From: Smittium mucronatum
Lineage: Eukaryota; Kickxellomycota; Harpellomycetes; Harpellales; Legeriomycetaceae
Reading direction: 5' to 3'
Length of the DNA stretch: 33,025 nucleotides
Assembly (NCBI GenBank): GCA_001953115.1
Contig: LSSL01006017.1
Coordinates: 1 to 33,025, forward strand
The translations under genes and the position numbers were made by a program. Positions 14,371 to 25,400 of the stretch are shown one piece after another. The notes under the pieces were generated by a model. It was not told the origin of the DNA, did not search any database, and saw only the letters and a program-made list of their open reading frames with translations. Numbering within the stretch: the stretch's first letter is position 1; each line of letters begins with the position of its first letter.

Positions 14371-14423
14371 TGAATTTCAACATATTTAATTTCAACACAC
14401 TTAATTTCAACACACTTAATTTT
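14371..14423. repeat. 15-bp tandem repeat just upstream of the synthetase start
   Basis: Two perfect adjacent copies of TTAATTTCAACACAC (14386-14400 and 14401-14415), one diverged copy before them (14371-14385) and a partial copy after (14416-14423). It ends 25 bases before the proposed start codon, so it lies in the promoter or 5' UTR. It may bind a factor or may simply be replication slippage. Confidence 0.85.
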
Positions 14424-14448
14424 AGCTATTTGTTGTCAAGTCAATGTC

Positions 14449-16306
14449 ATGGGCAATTCAAAGAAAGGTTAGTAAGATGTTAGCCATTATGTTATTTTAA
14501 TCCCAGTTTTTCGTAGTTACCACTTTTATTTTTCCCTGTTATCTGCATATACATATCTTGGATTTAGTTTACGTTGGCGAGCTTTCAAGCCCTGACGAAG
14601 CCTCTAGCCATTCTGCTCAGCCATACACTAAAACGCTTGTTACCCCATATACACATAGTTCTACATATTCAAAGAACTTTTCTTTTTTTATTAGGGAGCC
14701 AAACCCCAACAAACTTTCTTCAGCTAAACATCGACAATTGGTTCAAATTCCTTTAAAAGATTCTCAAAATGAACTCGAAATCAATTTATTAAAGTCAAAA
14801 AACCAGACTGAAACTCAGCAAAGGGAAATCGCCAAAAATTTGGAAAAGTGGGAAAAAGAGGATAGAAGGCTTGAAAATAGCAAAACTATAAAACTCCAAC
14901 AAGATATATCTCTACCTCCAGCCAAATTTGTAAGTTTTTTTTATACTCTCTTCTTTGGATAATTTAATTTACCTTCAATTTTTCTTTTATAGATAAAAAT
15001 TAACGAGGTCAACAAATACAGAGATCAAAGAGTCAATGTTAAAGGTTGGGTTCACCATATGCGTTTCCAGGGAAAAGATTTAATGCTCATAGTCTTAAGA
15101 GACGGAACTGCCAATCTTCAATCCATTTTGACTGATCGCTTATGCCACACTTATGATGCTTTGACTCTTACCCTCGAAAGTACTGTATCACTTTTCGGAA
15201 CCATTAAGACTGTCATTGAGGGTAAATCTGCACCCGGTGATCATGAGCTTATTGTGGATTACTGGGAGGTCATTTCTAAAGCTCCTGGAGATAGTGAAGC
15301 TGTTGCGAATAAAGCTAGTGTTGATTCCGATCCAAGCATTCAATATGCTCAGAGACACCTGTTAATTCGAGGTGATACTGAATCCGCTGTTCTAAAAGTT
15401 CGCTCTTATTCTCTCAGAGCATTTAGAGTACATTTTCATTCAATAGGTTATCTTGAAATTACCCCCCCCTCTTTAGAACAAAAAATAATTGAAGGTGGCT
15501 CAAGTATATTTTCACTTCCTTATTATGATGCGGGAGCTTGCTTGTCCCAATCCTCACAGCTTTATTTAGAAAGTTGTGTCCCCGCATTGGGAAATGTTTA
15601 CACTATCAACGAATCTTTCAGAGCCGAAAAATTAATCACCCGCCGCCATCTTACAGAATATACTCATTTAGAAGTTGAGGCTGGTTTTATAACTTTTGAA
15701 GACTTGCTGGATATGATTGAAAATGCCGTATGTGGAACTATAGATTTTCTCTTGAAGGACCCAGTCTCTCGCCGGCTTATTGAGCAGCTTAACCCTGGAT
15801 TTGTAACCCCTACACGACCTTTTATGAGAATGAGGTATGAAGATGCTATTAAATGGCTTAATGAACACGAAGTTAAACGTGGGGATGGAAATGACTTTAT
15901 GTATGGCGATGATATCCCAGAGTCTCCTGAACGTCTAATGACTGATACGATAAATAGACCGATCTTTCTCACACATTTCCCTGGACCAATTAAGTCCTTC
16001 TACATGCCCAGATCAAAGGATGATCCTAGGGTAACCGACTCAGTAGATCTGCTTGTACCGAATGTGGGTGAAATTGTTGGTGGATCTATGCGTATTTCCA
16101 ACTATGAAGATATGCTATCAGTCTTCAAGACTGCAAAGTTAAACCCTGATGACCTTTATTGGTATCTTGATTTGAGCAAGTATGGCGCCTTTCCTCATGG
16201 TGGGTTCGGTCTTGGTGTTGAGAGATTTTTGGCTTGGATTACTAATAGATATTCTGTTTTGGATTGTTGTTTATATCCCAGATTCCCTGGAAATTGCAAA
16301 CCATAA
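14449..16306 (+). CDS. Cytosolic asparaginyl-tRNA synthetase (AsnRS), three exons
   Basis: Class IIb aminoacyl-tRNA synthetase that attaches asparagine to tRNA-Asn in the cytosol. Spliced exons are 14449-14467, 14568-14929 and 14993-16306, giving 1695 nt and 564 aa; human NARS1 and yeast Ded81 are close to 550 aa. The tiny first exon encodes MGNSKK and its last base completes a Val codon, giving MGNSKKVYVGEL, which fits the conserved eukaryotic N-terminal YV segment. A charged, helix-prone stretch follows (about residues 85-118). The anticodon-binding OB fold starts near residue 130 (KGWVHHMR...DLMLIVLRDGT). Class II motif 1 is near 270-287 (GYLEITPP), motif 2 at 336-356 (FRAE...TRRHLTEYTHLEVE) and motif 3 at 530-539 (GGFGLGVERF). 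The protein ends LYPRFPGNCKP, like other AsnRS proteins. SQSSQLYLE and GEIVGGSMRI separate it from AspRS. Coding GC is clearly above the flanks, and no in-frame stop or missing motif was seen. Orthologue symbols are NARS1 and DED81; the local name is unknown. Confidence 0.96.
14468..14567 (+). other. Intron 1 of asparaginyl-tRNA synthetase gene
   Basis: 100 bp, starts GTTAGT and ends TTTAG. It follows a 19-nt coding exon and interrupts a codon after its first base. Removing it joins MGNSKK to VYVGEL in frame. The main support is the conserved N-terminal match and the frame fit. Confidence 0.85.
14930..14992 (+). other. Intron 2 of asparaginyl-tRNA synthetase gene
   Basis: 63 bp, starts GTAAGT and ends with a pyrimidine-rich TTTTATAG, phase 0. 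Unspliced, the reading frame runs into a TAA 30 bases downstream. Spliced, it joins PAKF to IKINEVNKYRDQRV, which fits the AsnRS family at the start of the OB fold. Confidence 0.95.
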
Positions 16307-17292
16307 ATTTTTTTTTTTTACTGTTGCTCTTTTGAAATTCGTTCTTCTCGATGTATTATTAATCATTGCAATTAGTAGTTATAACTCGTTTGCCCAAAAA
16401 TTTCTTTTGTACAAATCACTTCAGTTCTTTTTATTCAAATAAAAAATCTTTTAAGGTAGACGGAACTAGTTTGAGTCAATATATCAAATTGGACTCCTGT
16501 TTTATTTATTCTCAATTAGGTGTATTATTCCAATTATCTTACATACTTTTGATCACATTTTATGCTATTGATCTACTCACCAAAAAAGAAACCTTATTAT
16601 CATCCAAACGATTTGTTTTTATTTTTTGATAACTGCCTCTGGGTAATTTCAATTCAGAAAGTTTCAAAGAACTTGGCTTGAATTTATCTGTAAGATTGGA
16701 GAATAACCAAACTGAATCACTATTTGGGATAAGAATTAGAATCTAAAAAGAATGATAAATATAACCTTTCACCATGATCATATTCAATCGTTCTGATAAA
16801 TCTTCGGTTTTACTAAGTGTTTTTAACATAGTTGGAAGCTTTCAGTGTTTCTAAAGAAAGATTATTATTATGATTGTGATATTCCCTTGATTATAGTTCT
16901 TATGATAATAAAAAAAAAATGTGAACCGGGATTGATCTTATTTTTGAAATAAATAGAGTTAATATCATTACATCATTAAAAAGACAGTTTATGATTTTGT
17001 AAATGGAATTTTAGAGAACGGGATTAAAAAAATTTTCTTTTAAATATTTTATAAATATGACCGCCTCCAGAACTTCTGAAATCTTAGAATTGATATTTTC
17101 TAAATAAAAAATGTGATACAAAGCCATTATGATTAAAAAATTAAATGGAATGAATATAAATTGGTATCTTGAGAGTAAAGAAGATAAAAATATAGAGGTC
17201 AAAACGGGTAGTAGTATTGAAGTGGTACAGATTTAAAGGCAAGATTAAAGTTAGATAGGTATCGGTTTAATGGAGAAAAAAAAAGGAACGAA
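16307..17292. other. Intergenic region between convergent genes
   Basis: About 1 kb holding the 3' UTRs and terminators of the two tail-to-tail genes. It starts with a T-run right after the synthetase stop. Two open stretches (16366-16629 plus and 17011-17202 minus) lack an ATG start and have no recognisable product. I see no RNA gene. Confidence 0.7.
16438..16443 (+). promoter_or_regulatory. Possible poly(A) signal of the synthetase gene
   Basis: AATAAA, 132 bases after the stop codon. The hexamer is common by chance in DNA this AT-rich, so the assignment rests on position only. Confidence 0.25.
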
Positions 17293-19408
17293 CTAGTTTT
17301 CACGTTGACGCTTCAGTCCTAATTTAGTATCGTTCAAAAACTGATCAACACCAAATACATCCTTCTCGAACTCGACAGGATTAGACCTAATATTTGATGC
17401 CTTGCTTGATTTATCTCCATTTCTTGAACTTGACTCTTGACCAGACTTGATACCGAATCTATCATTCTCCATTGATTTAGAGACAGATTCAGCAATTTCT
17501 GAGTCATCTTGAATTTCGCTATGAGGCCTGTAATTAAAATTAGCGTTGGAGCCTTTAAGCAAAGCTTTGTCATAAATATTGTATCCCTCATCGTCATTCA
17601 AATCAGCAATAGATGATTCATTCATATGCAACAAACGAGAGTCAAACTGTGATTCGCTAATAGAGGATGGTTTGGCTAAACCAAGGGCAATCTTTTCAGA
17701 TATGTCTCTATTCTCCATTTTAGCAATGTATTTCGCTTTTGCCTCGGCTCCCATTTTAGACATTCTCAGATCTCTACGTAATTCGCGTTGCTTATCGCGT
17801 CGAATCTCTTCCCTCTTAAAAGCTCTCTCATCATCGTGAGAGTTTTGATTATTGTTTACAGCAGAATCCTCGACCTCAGTTTCTGAATTGGAGTCGTATT
17901 TGGACTCTTTTCTTGGAGGTAAAGTTTGGTTATGGGATGCGGAACTTTTTGCTCCTGAGATCACGCCAGATCTAAGAAAAATATATTTATATAAAAAAGA
18001 AAATTAAGTATGTCTTTGCATTTGCAGTTAAAATTATGATATTTGGAATAGGAAATTCACCTTTCTTCACGAGCACGATGAGCCAGTAATCTGAGATGCT
18101 CCTCCTTGCTTTCCTTTTCTTTGCGAACTAGATTTTGTTGCATTAGAGATCTTTGGCGGACTTCATCTCTGGCATGGCGTTCAGCTGCCAAGAGGGCTTC
18201 GGAAAGCTTAGCAAAATTATCACTTATTTTAACCTAAAAAAAACATTAGAGATTTAATGATTAAAAAAATACTAACATATTAGCTAAATATCATTGGGTA
18301 TTTTTTCAGAATACTCACATCTTGAAGACCTCTGCCATCAGCAGCTAGACGTTTGTCAAGAGGAATAGTATATCCTTTAGCATTTTTCCAATTTGAAATG
18401 CAAGGTGGAATAATCCAAGCCTTTTGTTCCTCGACAGAAACATGACGTGGCGGGGAATGTAAAACAGGAGCAGGTGGCGAAGGAGGAGCATTTGGAACAC
18501 GCTTGTGTTTAAATTTTGGTGGTTCCATAGGATCAATTTGCATCTCAGACATTCTAATAATTCTTTGAGACATTTTTGGATCATACCCTGGGCCATCTTT
18601 ATTGGGAGTATATCTGATGTAAGAAGATCCTGACTCCATAGATTTTGACTGTCCCCGAGGTTTTGAAGCGGTTAACTTTCCTATTTTAAATAAAATGTGA
18701 ACATAGTGAGATATTTTTAGCGGGATTTTTTCACTTATGAAATAAATAAAAACATCAAAAGATTAGATACCATCTATTTTTTTTTCTAAGGCTTCGCGAG
18801 TTCTTTGAGCAGTTTCCATTACCAACTCTTCATCTGGTCTATCCTGTATAAGCTTCTCCCCGGCGGTTCCGATTCTTTGAGCGAGAGGTATCAATTCTTT
18901 AAAATCTGTTTGTATAACTCTATCCTCTCCATGACCATATCGTGCAATTGCATCATATCTTACATTCCCGTCGGAATCTACTTGTTTAGACAGGACTTGA
19001 CCTTTTTTTTGCTAAAGAGAAGTTAGAAATTTAAAAAAAAGGCCAGAAAACAGCAAAAAAAAAATAGTTGAGTACCTTCTTTAATCCCATCCTTAAAGGA
19101 TATTGCCCTATTAAAATTTCAGGATAGGCACCCCCATCCCCGAAATCTTCTTGAGTCTTTGGAGTCCAACCACTTCTTTTTCCGTATGGCGGTATTTCAT
19201 TTTTTCTTGTTAAAGAGAGAGTATTTGGATTTTTTCCCGATTGATGGCTCACCTTATTTTGAGATTCAATAGAATCTGAACTGAATTTTGGCTTGGGCAA
19301 TAATCTAGATTAAAAAAAAAACTAAAATAAATCTGAAATCTGATAAAAAATAATCGAATTGAATTTATTTGAAAAATATAGTTATACTTACTGAGACAAA
19401 GTAGACAT
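17293..19408 (-). CDS. SNW/SKIP/Prp45 spliceosome protein, six exons
   Basis: Orthologue of human SNW1 (SKIP) and yeast Prp45, a nuclear scaffold of the activated spliceosome (Prp19-associated group); in animals it is also a transcription coregulator. Exons on the minus strand are 19408-19392, 19304-19076, 19011-18771, 18680-18319, 18233-18061 and 17971-17293. The sum is 1701 nt and 566 aa, against about 536 aa in human. The N-terminus is MSTLSQLLPKPKF, followed by the family block PPYG..GW.P...EDFGDGGAYPEI and QYPL.MG (about residues 48-80). The SNW domain runs from about 83 to 310, with DG.VRYDAIAR, RPDEE, SYIRYTP, DPMEPPKFKHK and PPSPPAPVLHSP. The signature SNWKN is at 258-262, followed by GYTIPLDKRLAADGRG. 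A charged helical region follows. The C-terminus keeps ENRDISEKIALG, YNIYDKALL and PVEFEKDVFGVDQFL. It converges on the AsnRS gene. No break was seen. Confidence 0.96.
17972..18060 (-). other. Intron 5 of SNW/Prp45 gene
   Basis: 89 bp, phase 2, donor GTGAAT and acceptor TTCTTAG. It joins HRAREE to RSGVISG. A second GT lies 10 bases upstream (18070) but would put the last exon out of frame. Confidence 0.85.
18234..18318 (-). other. Intron 4 of SNW/Prp45 gene
   Basis: 85 bp, phase 0, donor GTGAGT and acceptor TTTTTTTAG. It lies right after LAADGRGLQD, and the next exon continues VKISDNFAKLSEAL, as the family requires. It contains branch-point-like CTAAT motifs. Confidence 0.92.
18681..18770 (-). 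other. Intron 3 of SNW/Prp45 gene
   Basis: 90 bp, phase 1, donor GTATCT and acceptor AATAG. It joins REALEKKID to GKLTASKPRG; both sides match the SNW domain and the frame is kept. Confidence 0.82.
19012..19075 (-). other. Intron 2 of SNW/Prp45 gene
   Basis: 64 bp, phase 0, with an unusual GTACTC donor and a TTTAG acceptor. It joins YPLRMGLKK to QKKGQVLSKQVDSDG, continuous with the family alignment. Confidence 0.85.
19305..19391 (-). other. Intron 1 of SNW/Prp45 gene
   Basis: 87 bp on the minus strand, GTAAGT...TCTAG. It follows a 17-nt first coding exon (MSTLS plus two bases) and splits a Gln codon. The join gives MSTLSQLLPKPKF, like the MALTSFLPAP start of the human protein. Confidence 0.88.
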
Positions 19409-19569
19409 TTTTTAATGTAAATTAAGTCGCGAATCTGTAGTTATTCGAATATTTGGTTAGTACGAGAAGGGTATAAATTATTTATAACACTTATTATCGT
19501 AACTGTTTATGAAAAGTCACGAACTTGGCGATTAAAAATATTTATTTCTAAACTTTTTCGTTTTACAGT

Positions 19570-19752
19570 TTACCATACGTATTCTGATTTGCTGACACTA
19601 AAATTACTTCGGTTGGTTAAAAAAATATGACAACCAATGGAATGTAAATTTGCCAAAGTGAAAAGCAAAGCAGAGTGAATGATGGCCATTAAAATGGCAC
19701 AATTTAGTCCATAAGTGATGAAGGGACAAATTCCGCCATAATTTCTATACAT
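19570..19752 (-). CDS. Possible small membrane protein, unrecognised
   Basis: 60-codon ORF from an ATG at 19752, in a patch of higher GC than its surroundings. The protein has one hydrophobic stretch (about residues 16-36, CAILMAIIHSALLFTLANL) flanked by polar ends and four cysteines, and matches no family I know. It sits about 160 bp upstream of the SNW gene on the same strand, so it could instead be promoter or leader DNA that happens to stay open. The frame runs open upstream of this ATG as far as a TAA near 19809. The start is therefore uncertain, and splicing to other exons cannot be excluded. Weak call. Confidence 0.2.
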   Translation of the reverse strand: MYRNYGGICPFITYGLNCAILMAIIHSALLFTLANLHSIGCHIFLTNRSNFSVSKSEYVW

Positions 19753-20538
19753 TCTATTTGCTACATTTTCTCCGAGGTTGATTTGCAATGGGAATAAATA
19801 AAGATATTACCCTTTTTAGTGACTAAAGGTAACTGGGATCCTATTTGTTCAAATATCTTTGTTTTTTTTAGCTAATAAAATTAAACGAAACATTAATTTA
19901 GGGTAAAGTTACGTGAAAAAAAAATAACTATTAATGTAGGTTAGAAAATTTAATAAAAATTGACCGAAGACTTTTTTTCTTGTATCGCAGAATTTTATTT
20001 TAAGATAACGTCATTAAAAACTATAATAAAAAAATATGAAAAAAAGAAAAAGGTGCGTAGAAAAGACCATTATCCTAACTACAATGTGCTGCTCTGCCGG
20101 ACTGCCGGTTGCGTACCCATGGGAAAAGGGTGCAATCTACCAACTCAAAGACCTCCCCTGGAATTGCTTCAAGTAGGCTGGATGACTGAGGTTACATGTA
20201 GTCAAAAATTAAGCTCTTTGTCAATGAAAAATGGTTCATTCATTGTCTACTGAGCTCCTAGTATGAGCCTACTTCTAACACAGTTAATAAAATTAGGCTC
20301 CTACCCAAACGTGGGTTTGATCGACATGGCTTTCCTACAAATAGCTGCTAGATATTGAGTCCCGTCTAGCTGTCTAACGCTGGACTTTTGCATTAGACTG
20401 TGTCTCAGCTGTGCTAAACGATCGGTTCATCCTGTTTCGAGATGGTCCTCCTCTGGGATCGCTGTCCTCTGAATCGTTGTGTTCTGTCTCCACTACTCCC
20501 AACCGAGAATAGTACAACGCTATGTGAGATTTTGGCTT

Positions 20539-20561
20539 AGTGTACTTCTAAAAAGTACACT
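20539..20561. repeat. Perfect 9-bp stem-loop inside the dispersed element
   Basis: Arms AGTGTACTT (20539-20547) and AAGTACACT (20553-20561) are exact reverse complements around a 5-base loop. The second copy of the element keeps only part of this stem (near 32795-32815). Confidence 0.8.
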
Positions 20562-20604
20562 ATTAAGTCCCTAAACCACGGCAAGGTATTTCACTCTTAG
20601 GGGG

Positions 20605-20638
20605 ATCGAAGACTTATTGCTATTTCTGTGGCTTCGAT
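20605..20638. repeat. 7-bp inverted repeat inside the dispersed element
   Basis: ATCGAAG at 20605-20611 pairs with CTTCGAT at 20632-20638 across 20 bases. It lies outside the portion shared with the copy at the right end of the window. Confidence 0.65.
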
Positions 20639-21827
20639 TAAGAGAGTATTAAATTCTCTATCACCCAGGTTTATAGATATTTCATGCTTTTTATTAATGA
20701 ACGTCACATTTTCCCATTCAAATTCAAAAAAAGTTATTGTCAAATCGAAGTGATAAGTTCATTTTAAATATAGTTTATTTTTACTCATAAAAAGCTATTA
20801 CATGCACAAAAAAATTGAATATGAATCATTCGAGGTAAAATAAAGTTCAAAAAACTGGATATCGATTGGGAAAAGGTAAATTCAAATTAATCAACTTAAA
20901 GTCCAAACTAAAATACACCCCAATTCGGAAAACCTGATAGATTTACTAGCTCCTCGAAATATTTTATTCACCTCCTGTATTATTTAAAATCAAAAGGTGG
21001 TCTACAATTGAGATTTAAATATAAAAAAATTACCTGAAAAATTCTGAAAAAAATCTTTTTTTCACGATTTGGATTTTGGATATAATTCCAAACACTCGAA
21101 AAATAAACTATTTTTTAAATTAATTATCTAAATATTTTTAATTTAATATTGTGTATAAAACATATATTTTTTAAATTTTAAAAAAAGACATTCGATACAA
21201 TTTAATTCATAAAACTCAAATTGGCGATAAATTTTTTGAAGATAGTTACACTTAGAAATGTTGTTACTTGTCACGCTGGATATTATAAATAAGCTCCACT
21301 AAAAAAAGTATTTTGCTTTGGGTAAAAAAAAAAATCGAATAAATTATTAAACGTATATATCTGTGTTATAATAGATTTGAAATTTTGTACTTTCGATTAA
21401 TCACTTTATATTTTTGATGATGGTTATCAATTAATTTTAATTTTAACTCGTTAAATTCCATTTATGAATTCAATGTTTATAATATTATTAAATTTATGGT
21501 ATAAAGATAAGAAAAAAAGTCACATTTAAACATTCAATGATTTCAACGAATAATTGGAATTTGAGCTGTAGATAAGTGAAGGTTATAATATTTGATTTTT
21601 GAAAACCGCATTCATCAATTTGATTATAACGCTGATTTGGAGTAATCAATCTTAAGCTTTAACATCCATTTCTGTTAAAATTTTTGATCCTATATATCAA
21701 TTTTTCAATTTTTCATTCTATTAGATTTTTTATTATTTAAATAACCCAAAGATTAGATGTTCCGGTTTTATTGATGCAATGATAGACAATTTTATTAATT
21801 TCCCACCGCATATAATTAAATAATTTT

Positions 21828-21851
21828 ATTTTTTTATTTTTTTATTTTTTT
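21828..21851. repeat. (ATTTTTTT)3 octamer repeat
   Basis: Three exact 8-bp units, each an A followed by seven T. Confidence 0.9.
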
Positions 21852-22430
21852 ATAACCAGGTCATTTATTTTTGGAAATATAAACCGCATTTATTGAATTT
21901 GATATTTCTTTTTTAAAAAAATTTCCTATCAATTATTTTTCAATAAATTAAAATTTCTTCTATTCCATATTTTATTTATAAGTGAGAATATTAATTCAAA
22001 TCAAATTGATTTTCTTGATACCAAATTAATGATTATATCATATTAAAGATTAATTTAAGATTAAAATCGGTTTAAACTGGGAATTTTTTGATGTATTTAG
22101 AAAAAAATAGCCCTAAAATATATTTTAATCGCATATTTATCCTTTTAAAATCATATTTTATTCTTATTAAACTTAATTTTTAAGAAAATATACTTTATAG
22201 GACCTTTTTATCCTATCAAATAGAGAAAAAAAATTGAAAAAAAAAGACGAATGATTTTTAAATCTTGTTAATAATATCTGGAATTATTATAATTTAAAGA
22301 TCATTTTTTAATAGAATAATCGAAGTACAAAATTATGTGAAAATTATCTTTAAAAGTTATTATAAATTTTTCAAAAATCAGTTTTAGGAATCGTAATTTT
22401 TTAACTAATAAAAAAAAAAGTTGCTCTGAT

Positions 22431-22451
22431 ATTTTCTCTTTAAGAGAAAAT
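22431..22451. repeat. Perfect 10-bp palindrome with one-base centre
   Basis: ATTTTCTCTT and AAGAGAAAAT are exact reverse complements around a single T. No gene is adjacent, so no role can be assigned. Confidence 0.85.
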
Positions 22452-25400
22452 TTTCTTGTTTTTTAGAAAAAATTATCTCGAAAAAATTTAAACACAATTT
22501 GATTTATTTTTGGAAAAAATAATTATTTTTTTTTATAAAAATCTAAATCCTATAAAAACTAATATTGATCTTATGTGTAAAATTCATCATAAATAATAAA
22601 TTTAAATTAATCAAATGAAATTATTAGATTTTATAATTGCTTTATAATTATAAAAAAGTTTCGTTTTACGTTAAATTATTAAAACTCGATTTATAATAGT
22701 ACATTTTTGTTTTTAGTTTATCCCAAACTATTCAAAAAAATTGATAAAAAATACTTTTGATGATATAAAAACATGCAAATTATCTGTGAAGATAAACAAA
22801 ATTCTTCGAAATAAGAATAGATTGCATTTTTTATGCTTTTAAAACATTAAATTTGAAAGCTATGGGCTCATAACATATTTTTTACGTTTTTTATTTCATT
22901 TTATGCTCTAGAAACATTTTTTTTAAAAATTCAAAAAAAAATTTAAAGGCACCCACCTCTTTATTAAAAATTAGATCATCAATTCAAAATTTTTCATTTC
23001 TAATAGTATAAAAATTCACAGTATTCCTCATTTTAGGAATAATTTTTTCTCTATTGATATATATATATATCGGAAATCGGTGAAAAAATCAATTTTTTTG
23101 AAATAAGATAACTGTGAAACCCCAATTTAGTTTTGGCAAAACTATAAAAAATACTAGTGGAGTTTTACTGGTCCAAATTAAAATATAAAATTACTTTTTG
23201 TATTTTTCGAAAAGAATAATCGATTTACAATATGCAACATGAAAAAAAAACTAAGTCAAAATAAATTTAAAAATTGGAAAGAACATAAAAAATGTGGCTT
23301 ACTATTTAATTCATTAGATATTATACCCAACTCTCACCCAAACATGTTTACCAAAAAAATTAGAACAAATAGCTGGTATATTTAAAATACCCTGTACTCA
23401 AAAGGAATCAAAGTTATATTTTAGAATTTAATATATTAGCAATATCCGCTAAAGTCTTAATGTGATCTTTTGATTAAACTTCAATATGGTGCTTATTTCC
23501 TTATTTTAATTAACTTCTTAATACCCCGATTTCGATAGTATAAAATCAAGAGAATTAAAAAAAAATTCCATAAAATTTATTTCTTTTGGTTTCATATCAC
23601 AGATAATATTATACTATAAATAATCGGATAAATAAAAATAAAAGCAGTATTATAAATATGCCATAGAAGTGTAGAGAGTGGTATCCAATCCTATAAATAC
23701 CAAAAATACTTTATTAAATAGATTTTAAAACCTCAAATTTCCTATTTTTTTCCATAGGCACTTATTAAATATTTTTAACCATTATACAGCTTTCATAAAA
23801 TTTATCAATATGAAAAATGAATATTGATTTATTTTATTAATTTTAGAAGAAAATTTAAATTTGTTTAATACTAAAATTATCTCCTATAAAGGTTTTTTAA
23901 TGAATATACAGAATTATTTTTAACCTTGTTATTAAATTTGACGAAAAAATTCATGCGGTACATATTATTTATTTTTTTCTGAAATTATTTAATTTATTAG
24001 TCAAAATAAAAACGTTATTTTATTGAAATATGTTTTAGCTTACTAAATTTAATTTAAATTTTACTTGTTTAACCCGATTGAATATTTTTATGCTGTAACT
24101 GAACGAATTGATTATTCCAAAATCTTTGAAGATGTGTTTATTTATTTATTTTTGAAGATTTTTTTCCAGAAATTTATATATTTAATAGTTTACTTGTATC
24201 AGATAACATTGGAAATTTTAATCTTCTTAATTTACCGAATTTTCAGCATTTTATTTATAATTATAATTATTTTTATGTTTTGTTTTTTTCTTCAAAACAA
24301 AAAATCTAAATTTAGGGTTATTGGGAATTATTATCGTAATTACATGTAAGATTGATATCTGTATTCAGCGCTATAATTAATCGGCGTATATTTATCTTAA
24401 TATTAATGTTAAAATATGAGGCGTATATTTCCATATTGAAATTTTCTGTATATATTTTTATGAGTATTGTGAGTTTAATGTTAGATAAAAATTATTTTTT
24501 GACTAGTGAATTATTTAGTTTTTTATAAAGAAATACAAATTTCCTTTTTTCAAAAGACACTATTTTTTTGATTCATTTTTGAATTATTATTGTTTCAACT
24601 TTTCACTACCTGTGTTACCCGATAAAAAAAAAATTAGTTTAAATACATCAAAAATTATTATTATTTGAGCTAGTAATTGATTTTTTTTTTGTGACTAATA
24701 ATCTAAACTCTAAAAAAGGTTACTGATTTTTTTTAAATTGATTTAATCAATAGATTTTTATTAAATGAATTTAATTTCTTAGACTTTTTTATTATTTCAA
24801 AATTAAGCCCAAAAATATACTTATTTTAATGTATATTTTAATAAATTCAAATTTTTAAATTTAATCACCCCATAAAGGAATTTCTAATCTATACTTAAAT
24901 TTTAATACCACAAAAAAATTGGCTGAAGTGCGTGATGATAAAATTTCAATTTTGGTACCTATATATATTTTTATAATTTATGAAATACTGTTTTAATTTT
25001 TTTATTTAAATCACAATTTTAATGTCATAGTTGGATATCCTTTTCAAAAAAATTACCATCTGGTTTTTTTTTAATAGTATTTGAGATTTTTTTTCATTCC
25101 GTTTTTTTTTCTATTGATCCATTAGTTGTAATAAATTTTAATGTTATAAAAAAAATAAAAATGGAAAAATACTAGCTCTAATAAAAGTTTTAAAGTTTAC
25201 GGAAATAGAATTTATCTTTTAATTAAAATTCCATATTAACCAATAAATCTATAAAAATTCCTACTGGCATATTATAAATCAGGAAATCAGAACAAAATCA
25301 ATGTAGGAGTTCTGTTCCAAAAAGATAATCTCCCATAGATATTTTATAGGCGGTTGATATGCTTAATTAGTTTTTATATTGTTTAGAGATTTTGCTCCTG

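Larger units (their letters stand above)
20050..20665. mobile_element. GC-richer dispersed element (LTR- or transposon-like remnant)
   Basis: About 600 bp with abrupt composition edges inside AT-rich DNA. Its part 20329-20593 recurs inverted at 32763-33025. In the minus orientation it carries four short stem-loops in succession (arms at 20641-20659, 20605-20611 with 20632-20638, the CCCTAA/TTAGGG pair around 20569-20602, and 20539-20547 with 20553-20561). A further 7-bp GAGCCTA/TAGGCTC pair lies near 20265-20310. A minus-strand reading starting near VVETEHNDSEDSD is shared with the other copy but is broken here by a TAG at 20374-20376. I see no convincing terminal repeats or target-site duplication, so the element class is open: solo LTR, SINE-like or fragment of a larger transposon. 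Confidence 0.55.

Noticed and set aside
15664..15972. Minus-strand open frames inside AsnRS
   Set aside because: Antisense shadows of the strongly supported synthetase exon.
16366..16629. 87-codon frame after the synthetase gene
   Set aside because: No ATG start, overlaps the likely 3' UTR and poly(A) region, and has no family resemblance.
19960..20253. 97-codon plus-strand frame entering the dispersed element
   Set aside because: Begins at TTG in AT-rich DNA and crosses the composition edge of the element, so it is unlikely to be one protein.
20595..20615. T-arm-like TTCGATCCCC (minus strand) suggesting a tRNA gene
   Set aside because: No matching acceptor, D-arm or anticodon stem could be built around it.
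24065..24349. 95-codon open frame with hydrophobic product
   Set aside because: It starts at TTG, has no ATG until near its end, and its F/I/L/Y-rich translation is what T-rich DNA gives. One such frame is about what chance allows in a window of this size.
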